Assembly: GCA_963780045.1 (NCBI GenBank)
Contig: CAVZZZ010000001.1
Coordinates: forward strand, 5,518,001-5,582,000
Reading direction: 5' to 3'
From: JANXQG01 sp963780045
GTDB lineage: Bacteria; Planctomycetota; Planctomycetia; Pirellulales; Thermoguttaceae
DNA: 64,000 nucleotides
Positions 1 through 7,847 of the stretch are shown piece by piece. A program made the position numbers and the translations under genes. Positions within the stretch are counted from its first letter, which is position 1; every line of letters begins with the position of its first letter. The notes under the pieces were generated by a model. That model was not told the origin of the DNA. It saw nothing but the letters and a program-made list of their open reading frames with translations, and made no database searches.

Positions 1-8
1 ACGTTTGG

Positions 9-629
9 ATGAATTCGAGCATGACGGCAAAAGCGGCAATAATTCTGCTATGCACCGCCGCGGCGGTTGTCTACGGCATCGTCCACGACCAGATTACCGC
101 CCGGCTATGCGTCGAGTATTTCACGATCGCGCATCCGCCGTTGTTTCACACATCGTCGCCGGCGATGCTCGGTCTTTGCTGGGGAGTCGCGGCGACGTTT
201 CCACTGGGCGCGTCAGTCGGCGCAATCCTGGCAATCGTGTCGCAGTCGGACGGGATATCGCCGACTCCCGTGCGAATAGTGCTTACGTTGATTTGCCGAT
301 TGTTGGCGATCATGGCAATATCCGCGGCGTTTGCGGGGCTCGCCGGCTTTGAGCTTTCGCGGCGGGCGATCATCGAGCTTCCGACCGGCTTTGCGGAGAT
401 AATCTCCGCCGACCGATACGATCGTTTCATGGCCGTTTGGTTCGCTCACGGCGCGAGCTATGTCGTCGGCTTGGCCGGCAGTTCCGTCATCATCTTGCGG
501 CTTTGGGCGGAGAGAGCCAGGCCCCATTTTATTTCGGTGTTTCCACATTCGAAGTGGGCATTTGTTCGAACCGTGCTCATTGCTATTCTAGCTGGTTTGG
601 CCGTTTGGCTTCGGTTTTTCCACGAGTAA
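9..629 (+). CDS. polytopic membrane protein, unrecognised
   Basis: I do not recognise this 206-residue protein. It has about five hydrophobic stretches (roughly residues 8-25, 52-79, 87-114, 142-166 and 183-202), so it should be an integral membrane protein. The ATG at 9 is used, with a second in-frame ATG four codons later. The few in-frame bases before it contain no stop, so the true start may lie outside the window. The next gene begins 8 bases after its stop on the same strand and is also membrane-anchored, which suggests co-transcription. Confidence 0.6.
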   Translation: MNSSMTAKAAIILLCTAAAVVYGIVHDQITARLCVEYFTIAHPPLFHTSSPAMLGLCWGVAATFPLGASVGAILAIVSQSDGISPTPVRIVLTLICRLLAIMAISAAFAGLAGFELSRRAIIELPTGFAEIISADRYDRFMAVWFAHGASYVVGLAGSSVIILRLWAERARPHFISVFPHSKWAFVRTVLIAILAGLAVWLRFFHE

Positions 630-636
630 AGCTGAC

Positions 637-1499
637 ATGAAGGACAAGCTGTTTAGGGCGGTTGCACACTTCGACCTCCGGCTGAAACAGGCCCTCGGCG
701 AAGAAAGCGAACTACTTTACCATTTCCTGCGGCTGCTGATGGCTGTGGTCGTCCTGGCGCTCGTCGTCGGAATACTGCTTTGGATTCTCTCCGCGGTCTT
801 TAACGTCGTTTCCGTCATTTTTTGGGCGTTCATCGCGGCCGCGCCTATCTGCTGGGGATCGCGATAATTGCGGGTGTTACGGCCGTGGTGGTATCTTGGC
901 GGCGCAAGATGCGCAAACGCCAAGTCAGCCCGAAGCCCAGGCGGCCGTTCCGCCGCGCGGTGCTTCGCAGAAAGCAACGGATTCACAGCCGCCAATCTAC
1001 GGTGACGCGATCCGGTACGAATTGCTCGCGGCGGACCAGCCGACGCGAAGCGGCACCCACAGCGTGTTGGCGTCGCTGCAGCGACTTCGACCATCGCCTG
1101 CAGCTTGTCATCTCGCCGGCGCATTACATCGACCTCTTCGGCGACAACTGGGCGGCCGTGCGGCAGTTCGTGGAATCGACACAGGGCAGAAGCGTGCCCG
1201 AAGTCTCCGCGGCGCTCGTCGAAATCGTCATTCTGTACAAACGGTCGCAGGAAGTCCGTTGGGCGCCGATCAACCACGAACGGATCCACGCCTGGTGGAG
1301 CGAGGCCGCGCGGCGGCGAAAGGCGCTTTCCGACGCTTTGGACGCGGCAGCCGCCATCACGCGGAACGACGCAGCTTCGGCTTCCGAGATGACCGCCGCA
1401 CCTCCTTCGCAACCGCGACACGGCGATCCGCCAAAGCTCGGCGCACCGCCAACGCTGGATGATTTGCTACGGTACCACGAGTGGCTCAACGCGAAGTAA
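637..1499 (+). CDS. membrane-anchored hypothetical protein, split by frameshifts
   Basis: Three reading frames each carry a convincing part of one protein. Positions 637 to about 838 encode a soluble start followed by a hydrophobic segment. Around 838 a one-base shift would continue the membrane region (AYLLGIAIIAGVTAVVV). From about 899 to 1080 another frame reads as an acidic, Pro/Gln-rich linker. From about 1090 to the stop at 1499 the third frame gives a globular end (YIDLFGDNWAAVRQF, INHERIHAWWSEA). No intact frame spans it, so it is either frameshifted in the assembly or decaying. Function is unknown. It lies just downstream of another membrane protein and converges with the minus-strand gene ending at 1507. 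Confidence 0.45.
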
Positions 1500-1506
1500 T
1501 CGACAC

Positions 1507-2309
1507 TTACGCCGCTAGGCGCCGCTTCCTGGCAACACGCATGAGAGGGCCCGAGGAGAGAACGGGTTGCGTCAGCTCCCAGCAGAACGCTTCCGCGCTG
1601 CCGTCACTGAAGAAGCGAATAAGGTTGTTTTCCTGGCTGCGGTTGAGGCGACTGATCGTCCAGTGCAAACGCTGCTTTGCGCAATGGTTGGCATGAGGGG
1701 ACAACGGATCGTAGACGCGCCACGGCCAGCCTTCCTCTTCGAAAGCGTCCAGAACTGCTTCTTGGTTCGGCGAACGAAGTCGGAAGCGCTTGACGACCAA
1801 TTCGCCGAGCAAGAGGGCGCGACGCTCGCGATCCCAGCGCGGAACGCGGTCCTTGCCGTTTTGTTTCGCGGCGTGGCGCGGGGCACCCACGAAGCGGGTC
1901 GGGGCGCCCACGCGCAGCGAAGGGTCCGGCGCGGCGGCAGTAAACGGAATAATGTCGGGCGCGGCGCCTTGGCCTTCCACAATCAGCAATCCTTGCTCGG
2001 TGGCCACGAAACAAGTCGCATCCGTAAAGGCGTCGTTCCGAGTCGTCGCGAATCGGCGCTCGGCGTCCCTGGTCCGCGTGACCTCGCGGGCGTGTTGGAG
2101 ATAGCCCATGCGCGCGAGCCAGCGAAGGTCGATGGTTTCCAGCCCGTGCGCCAGGAGACGGCCAATTTCCACGGCGAATTGCCATGCGTCGACCTTGGTG
2201 CCGCGCACGTATCGCGCCCCTTCGCCAAGAGAAGCAGCGCAGAGCGGTGCTCCAGCGCCAAGTCCACAGGCTCACCTCCGGTGGGATGTCGAGTTTGCTC
2301 AGCGGTCAT
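1507..2309 (-). CDS. uncharacterised planctomycete-type protein, one frameshift
   Basis: The main body (2208 to 1507, 233 residues) contains MGYLQHAREVTR, TCFVATEQGLLIVEG, ELVVKRFRLRSPNQEAV and LIRFFSDGSAEAFCWEL. This pattern resembles, from memory, a lineage-specific planctomycete family of unknown function. The natural N-terminus (MTAEQT from 2309, or VDLALEHRSALLLLAKG from a GTG at 2267 behind a strong GGAGGTGA) is in a different frame. Restoring one G in the GGGG run near 2217-2220 would join LLLLAKG to ARYVRGTK, so a homopolymer deletion is likely. A palindromic operator-like site lies upstream at 2356-2379. Convergent with the preceding gene. Confidence 0.6.
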
Positions 2310-2355
2310 AGGTCCCTACCGACGTTGCTGCAAAACCGCGTGTGGTAGTAACCAA

Positions 2356-2379
2356 GTAAACGTCATTATCCTAGTTTAC
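2356..2379 (-). promoter_or_regulatory. GTAAAC/GTTTAC inverted repeat, possible operator
   Basis: GTAAAC at 2356-2361 and GTTTAC at 2374-2379 form a dyad around an AT-rich centre, about 47 bases upstream of the minus-strand gene starting at 2309. A TTGACA occurs on the minus strand at 2395-2400, and GATAAT at 2365-2370 lies inside the dyad, though their spacing (24) is too long for a standard promoter. A regulator site overlapping the promoter is an inference. The rest of the 2310-2637 gap shows nothing else I recognise. Confidence 0.35.
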
Positions 2380-2637
2380 CAAGGGTTCCCCCCCTGTCAA
2401 GGATTCAACATGAACCGGGCATGGCCGGCTTTTTAGATAGGGGTGCGTTGGCGGACGGAATCCCGAGTTCAACCGCCATGAACTCGCCATGAGATCGCTT
2501 AATGCAAGATTTGCAGCGGCGTGCTAGCTTCAAGGAAGAAGAGGGTGAGATTCTGTCCTTTTCTCTATTGCAAGAACCTGTGGTGAATCTTGATCGCGAT
2601 GTTCCTTTCGCCTTTTTGAGAATACGGGGACACACTC

Positions 2638-4699
2638 ATGGTTTTCTCATTTGCGCAACGCGCTATCGGAGTTGCTATTGTCGCACTCGGATTAGCAATC
2701 TGTCTAATCGTCATTCAGCCCGCCTCCGCCGCGAACGCGAGTTGGACCGCCGGCGCCCTTGCGGGGACGTGGGACGTTACTTCGAACAACTGGAGCACTA
2801 CCTACGGCGGCTTACTGAATACGCGCATCGGACACGAATTACTGGGACTCAACCAACGGCCCAACCCTTCAGGCCAACTTCATTACCCCTGGAGCGTCGG
2901 TCAACGCGACGGGCAACAACCTTTACATGTTTATTCTCGACCTTCAGGGCAATTCGACCGGGGATACGATCAGCGGCGGAACGCTGAATGTGAGCCAGAC
3001 TGCCTTTGGCATCTATAACCAAGCGAGCTCGGGCACCAACACGATTACCTCGGCGATCGTGCTGGCCGGCACCAACAACATTCAAAACACTCAAAACAGT
3101 GGAGCGAGCACCGGCACCGTGTTCCTGAATTTGACCGGTGTGATTTCCAACAGCAGCACGACGATCGTCAACGCGGGCGGCAACACTTCCGGCGGCACCG
3201 GCACGACCATTGCCCTCGCCGGCACGAATGATTCCTTCAATGTTCTTCAGGAATCCGGCAATCACGGCACGATTCTCATTCCATCCGGAGGGAGCGTCTC
3301 CGCCAACATGTTCGACGTCATCAACTACGGCGTCGACGTGGTCAACGGCAATCTCGCCAGCCAAAACTGGTATGGCAACTACACCTCGACCTCGCCACCC
3401 CACATCATTGCCGGCAGCGGCACGATAACCTTGGGCAACTTCCTTGCAAACCACGGCGGCCTTACGACGGTCGGCAGTGCGAACGGCAACTACCCTTTCA
3501 CGGGATCGCTAACCGTGTCCGGATCGTTCGCGGTGGGCCTGAACGCTTTCCCCGGGTATTCCTTGGGCAGTAATGGTTACGGCGGGACGGTCAACCAAAC
3601 CGGCGGTACCGTCCAGCTCAACGGCAGCGGTGATTCGGTCCTGCTGGGGTTCGCCGGCAGCAGCACGTACAACATGTACGGTGGGTTCTTAAGCATTCCC
3701 AACGCGCCCGTGGAGTTGGGCATAGGCAATGCCAGCGGTTTCACGTCCACTTACAGTCAGACGGGCGGCTTGGCCAACGTCTATGGGCTTTGGATGGGCG
3801 CGACGCAGGCTCTAGGCCCCCAGCCCGGCAATTGCGTGATCAGCGTGACCGGCGGCACGCTCAACCTGGGCGCCGGCGGGATCGTTTCCGGCGGCAGCGG
3901 AACGACATGGGTCACCCTCGGCAACGCCACGATCGGCGCAACGGCGCCGTGGACGGCTTCGGTGCCGATAACGCTCAACAACGGCACTACCGCAACTTTC
4001 AACACATCCGGCGGCAGCATCGTGCTGGCCGGCAACCTGAGCGGCAGCGGCGGGCTGACGGCCACCGGCGGCGGCACGCTCGTGCTTGTTGCTACCGACA
4101 ACTACACCGGCCCGACAACCGTTTCCAGCGGCGCGCTGGTCGTCAATGGCCATGTGACCGCCAGTCCGATCGCGGTCGACGCCACCGGCATGCTCGAGGG
4201 CACCGGCAGTTTGGCCGGCGCAACGGTTTTCTCCGGCGGGACCCTGGCGCCGGGCTTTTTCACCGGCGGTGGAACCCTGGCGCCGGGCATTATGACCAGC
4301 AGCGGCAGCCTGACCCTGGTGCAAGGCGCTGCACTGGATTACGCGCTCGGCGCCCCAAACACGCCTGGGGCGAGCAGCATGGTTTCGATGAGTTCCGGCA
4401 TTCTGGAGCTTAACAACCAGCAGTTCACCGACTTCAACTTCACTACGCTGCCCGGATTCTCGGCATCGCCGGGAAATCCCTCCACGTACGTGCTTATCGA
4501 CGCGGGATCGATCAGCGGCAGCCTTAGCGCGAACGCAAGCGGTCTCATCAATGGCATCGGGGCACAAATCTACGTGCAGCCTGACGGGAACGGCGGCCAG
4601 GAGTTGGTGCTTACCGTTCCCGAGCCTTCCACGCTCGCGCTGCTCGGCGCAGGCGCGATTGCCTTGCTCGGCTTCGCGGTGCGGCGAAGGCGGGTATAA
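2638..4699 (+). CDS. PEP-CTERM autotransporter-repeat protein, one frameshift
   Basis: Large secreted surface or exopolysaccharide-associated protein. The start at 2638 gives a signal peptide (hydrophobic residues 12-30, cleavage after PASAA) and a first mature stretch SWTAGALAGTWDVTSNNW typical of this class. A shift between about 2795 and 2819 is needed to reach the frame that continues as NYWDSTNGPTLQ and stays open to 4699. The body is Gly/Ser/Thr/Asn-rich beta-repeat sequence with GSGGLTATGGGTLVL and YTGPTTVSSGAL units of the autotransporter-associated repeat type. The C-terminus has VPEPSTLALLGAGAIALL followed by RRRR, the PEP-CTERM sorting signal read by exosortase/EpsH systems. The target of surface attachment is unknown. 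Confidence 0.8.
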
Positions 4700-4787
4700 G
4701 GAAAAAACCTGCGCGACGTTTTCCCGCAACGACTCGGCTGCTGCCCTCATCTGAACGATCTTCGGCGTTGCCACAGAGATATACGCC

Positions 4788-5891
4788 ATGCACCTCAATT
4801 CATTCGTTCCGTTGGTGGCCATTTCGCTCGCCGCCGCGTCGGCGCTATCGGCCGAGAAAACCATGAAACTCACCCCGCAGCAGGCGTCGTCGTTCGCGAA
4901 GCTCGCCTTGAAAGCGATTCAGCAAGAATACCCCAACAAGCCGGAGCACGTGATGAACGGTCCGGCGGACGTCGCCGGCCCGCGGGCGGTGCACCCGGCG
5001 TTCTATGGTTCGTTCGATTGGCATTCGTCGGTCCACGGCCATTGGATGCTCGTGCGGCTGCTGCGGCTCTTCCCGGACTTGCCCGAAGGCCGGCAGATTC
5101 GCGAAGTGCTCGCCCGGCACATAACCGCCGCCAATATGCGGGCTGAGGCCGACTATTTCAACAAGCCGAACCGCCAGTCGTTCGAGCGGACCTACGGCTG
5201 GGCGTGGCTGCTGAAGCTGGCCGAAGAGCTGCACGGGTGGGACGACCCCGATGCCCGGCAGTGGTCGCGGAACATGCAGCCGCTGGCTGATACGATCGTG
5301 GCGAAGTATCTCGCCTTCCTGCCCAAGCAGACCTATCCGATCCGCACCGGCGTCCATCCCAATACGGCGTTCGGGCTGGCGCTTGCGCTGGATTACGCGC
5401 GGGCGGCGGACAACCGGCCGCTCGCGGCGCTGATTGAAGAGCGGAGCCGGGCGTATTTTGGCAGCGACACGGACATTCCCGCGGCCTGGGAACCGGGAGG
5501 GGCCGACTTCCTCTCGCCTTCACTTGTCGAGGCGGACCTGATGCGTCGCGTGCTCCCGCCGGCCGAGTTCCGCGCCTGGCTGGCGAAATTCCTGCCTGGC
5601 TTGCCGCGCTCGCGACCGAAAGTGCTGCTCACGCCAGCGATTGTCACCGACCGCACCGATCCGCAACTGGTGCATTTGGACGGCGTGAATCTGAGCCGGG
5701 CGTGGTGCATGAAGAGCATCGCCGCCGCGCTGCCCGCGGACGATCCCGCGCGGAAAGTACTTGCCGACTCCGCCGCCCGGCACGCCGAGGCCGCACTGCG
5801 GCACGTCGCCAGCGGCGACTACGCCGGCGAGCACTGGCTGGCGTCGTTTGCGGTGTATCTGCTAACCGAAGCGGCGGAGCCGAGCCGATGA
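4788..5891 (+). CDS. DUF2891 family protein
   Basis: 367 residues with a short hydrophobic N-terminus (ending near ALSAEK) that could be a signal peptide, then an all-helical domain matching DUF2891: HPAFYGSFDWHSSVHGHWML near residues 63-82, QSFERTYGWAWLLKLAEEL and RTGVHPNTAFGLALALDYA. The repeated His/Trp/Glu motifs suggest an alpha/alpha-barrel fold like that of glycan-active enzymes, but no reaction has been established for the family. The length is normal. It is a single gene following the PEP-CTERM gene with an 88-base gap. Confidence 0.8.
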   Translation: MHLNSFVPLVAISLAAASALSAEKTMKLTPQQASSFAKLALKAIQQEYPNKPEHVMNGPADVAGPRAVHPAFYGSFDWHSSVHGHWMLVRLLRLFPDLPEGRQIREVLARHITAANMRAEADYFNKPNRQSFERTYGWAWLLKLAEELHGWDDPDARQWSRNMQPLADTIVAKYLAFLPKQTYPIRTGVHPNTAFGLALALDYARAADNRPLAALIEERSRAYFGSDTDIPAAWEPGGADFLSPSLVEADLMRRVLPPAEFRAWLAKFLPGLPRSRPKVLLTPAIVTDRTDPQLVHLDGVNLSRAWCMKSIAAALPADDPARKVLADSAARHAEAALRHVASGDYAGEHWLASFAVYLLTEAAEPSR

Positions 5892-6068
5892 CGGTGGCCG
5901 CGGGCCAAGTGAACCGACAATTGGAATACGTGTCGGACATGGCTTAAAAATGGCGATGCGAGCGCTGTCAAGCAAGTCCCAGGCTGCATGGGTCCTCAGT
6001 AACGTTGGAAAGTGCGGGCGTGTGGGGTAGAATAGAGCCGGAAGTGCAAACTAATTCTGAGGATCGCT

Positions 6069-6281
6069 ATGGTTGCCGTTCAACTCGATCAAAGCCGTGA
6101 AGAGCTTTTACACCAACTCGCCCGAGCTGAAGATGCAGAGCCCGCCGACGTTGCGCGACGAGTGCTTGAGGACTATCTCGATTTCCGGTCGCTGCCAACC
6201 GACGATCCTGCGGGCTGGGCGGAGGCGTCCGTTCGGTTAACGCCGGAAATCATGGGTGACGAGAATTGGGACGAACAATAG
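6069..6281 (+). CDS. orphan antitoxin-like small protein
   Basis: 70 residues, acidic, with a helical start (LDQSREELLHQLAR) and LEDYLDFRSLPTDDPAGW. It resembles small planctomycete antitoxins that normally sit directly before a PemK- or PIN-type toxin. No toxin follows; an HNH nuclease gene begins 69 bases downstream. The bases after its stop (from 6283) read ATG then DPPEI, a start seen in some PemK toxins, before the similarity ends, which could be a toxin remnant. The assignment rests on size and composition only. Confidence 0.45.
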   Translation: MVAVQLDQSREELLHQLARAEDAEPADVARRVLEDYLDFRSLPTDDPAGWAEASVRLTPEIMGDENWDEQ

Positions 6282-6349
6282 CATGGACCCGCCGGAGATT
6301 TCGGCGAGTGCTATCATCACTTTGGAAAGAAAGTGGGGGAATTGCGATC

Positions 6350-6844
6350 ATGCCCAAAATGACCCCCGGATTAGCAAAGAACCACATACGCCGAGCGCTC
6401 CGCGCCATAGTCGACCCGGAGCCGAGCGAGCCGGAAATCACAAAGCTTTGGGAGTACTTCGGTTCCTCGTGTGCTTACTGCGCTCGTCTACTCGACCGTG
6501 CCAAGCGAGAAGGAGACGTGGATCATTTGGTATCCGGCGGCACAAACCATATTTCAAATCGGGTTCTTTCGTGTAAACAATGCAATGGCGACGAAAAAAG
6601 AGACGCAGACTGGCAAGAGTTTCTTCGCAAGAAGGTGTGTGACGAAACGATCTTAAATCAACGGCGCGACAAGATTCAAGCCTGGTGCCGGTTGGCTTCT
6701 TCAATGCGACATAAAGCTCCTGATGTAATAGTCCGGAAAGAAATTGATGTTGTAATCTCTGCATTTGATTCAGCGATGAAAAACCTTCGCCAACTGCGCC
6801 CGATTTCGATCGACCCCGAGAGCGGAAAACAGGGGCCACACTGA
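6350..6844 (+). CDS. HNH endonuclease
   Basis: 164 residues starting at ATG 6350 behind GTGGGGGAATTG. It has the zinc-binding HNH pattern: CAYC near residues 42-45, the D-H-L of VDHLVSGG that starts the beta-beta-alpha metal finger, NRVLSCKQCN completing the second Cys pair, and a conserved Asn. This is the metal-dependent nuclease fold found in homing, restriction and defence nucleases. The C-terminal half is helical with no recognised domain. The gene is visibly more AT-rich than its neighbours, which suggests recent transfer. Substrate unknown. Confidence 0.75.
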   Translation: MPKMTPGLAKNHIRRALRAIVDPEPSEPEITKLWEYFGSSCAYCARLLDRAKREGDVDHLVSGGTNHISNRVLSCKQCNGDEKRDADWQEFLRKKVCDETILNQRRDKIQAWCRLASSMRHKAPDVIVRKEIDVVISAFDSAMKNLRQLRPISIDPESGKQGPH

Positions 6845-7133
6845 TAACACGGTGCAAGTGAAAAAGCGAGCGTTTCTGATTCCGACGGACATGCGACGGC
6901 CCCTTCTTCATCTCGACGACGGGCCAATCGCAACCCGAAACACGCGGGAGCATCGGCACTGAACATGCCCGGCGAATTGCCGCTGGGAAACTGGGCGGGA
7001 GAATTGTTCTGGTATGCGCGCGAAGGAGTAATGCTTCGATCCGCCGCGCCGCGCAGCGGTAGCCGCCGGGCAGCCCCACCGCGCAGGCGCGACTGCCGCG
7101 CCGCGGGACTCCAACAGTCGGCATGTTGATAGC

Positions 7134-7448
7134 TTAAAGCCCGAGCCACGTACGAACGGCATTCTCCACCACAGCGAGTTCGTCAGCCGATAGTCGTCCC
7201 AGGAATCGAATCGACTTGACCGCCGGGACGGTCACCAGATTCTGTGCGTCGAATGCGCCCGCGCGAAGAAACCGGGCAACGGTCCGCACCTCAAAACGCG
7301 ACCCCCGCGTGCTGGTCGTGTGCGGCACAAGCGTTACGAGAGCGCGATCAATATCGGTGATGGCGACGCTCAATACGAGGCACGGCCGCACCTTGGGCAA
7401 CATTCCGAGATCGACCAACCAGACTTCACCGCGATGCGGCTTAGGCAT
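7134..7448 (-). CDS. PemK/MazF-type toxin endoribonuclease
   Basis: 104 residues. The N-terminus PKPHRGEVWLVDLGMLPK followed by VRPCLVLS is the classic PemK/MazF beta-barrel start, and VTLVPHTTST matches the following conserved strand. Family members cleave mRNA at short motifs and are inhibited by a partner antitoxin. It overlaps the upstream antitoxin gene by 8 bases, the usual antitoxin-first order, so translation is probably coupled and the pair autoregulated. Confidence 0.85.
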   Translation of the reverse strand: MPKPHRGEVWLVDLGMLPKVRPCLVLSVAITDIDRALVTLVPHTTSTRGSRFEVRTVARFLRAGAFDAQNLVTVPAVKSIRFLGRLSADELAVVENAVRTWLGL

Positions 7449-7632
7449 GGGCCGCCTCGTCGCGGTCGAGCTGCAAAAAAACCTCTGCCGCGGCGCTGAT
7501 CAGTTCCTCGTCCGAAAGCGGCGGGAAGTCGAGGGCGCGAGTTCGTCGCAATAGTTCGGACATCAGCTCTTGTTTGTCTTGCTCGGCTAATTGATCAATG
7601 GAACACAGAATCTCTTGAACTTGCGCTGTCAT
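7441..7632 (-). CDS. antitoxin partner of the PemK/MazF toxin
   Basis: 63 residues from ATG 7632 (MTAQVQEILCS). A longer frame to 7737 exists, but its first 35 residues do not resemble the rest. The sequence is helical and acidic (IDQLAEQDKQELMSELL, FPPLSDEELISAAAEVFL), typical of the short antitoxins paired with PemK/MazF toxins in this phylum. Its last 8 bases overlap the toxin start. Function is inferred from position and size. Confidence 0.7.
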   Translation of the reverse strand: MTAQVQEILCSIDQLAEQDKQELMSELLRRTRALDFPPLSDEELISAAAEVFLQLDRDEAAHA

Positions 7633-7847
7633 CGTATTGGCTCCCATTACCACACGCCGGCCACCTTTAGCCGTCGGTTCGGCAAAAGGAATCTCCGCTA
7701 ATCTCCATATTCTACCAGCGGACGCCGCTTTACTCAACGTCAGGCATGAAGCACCAAAACAACTTGCGCCGCGAAACGTCGTAAGACTTCCCCGCGGTCG
7801 GCAAACCGCCTAGACTACACTTCCATCACGAACCCTTGGAATGTCCG

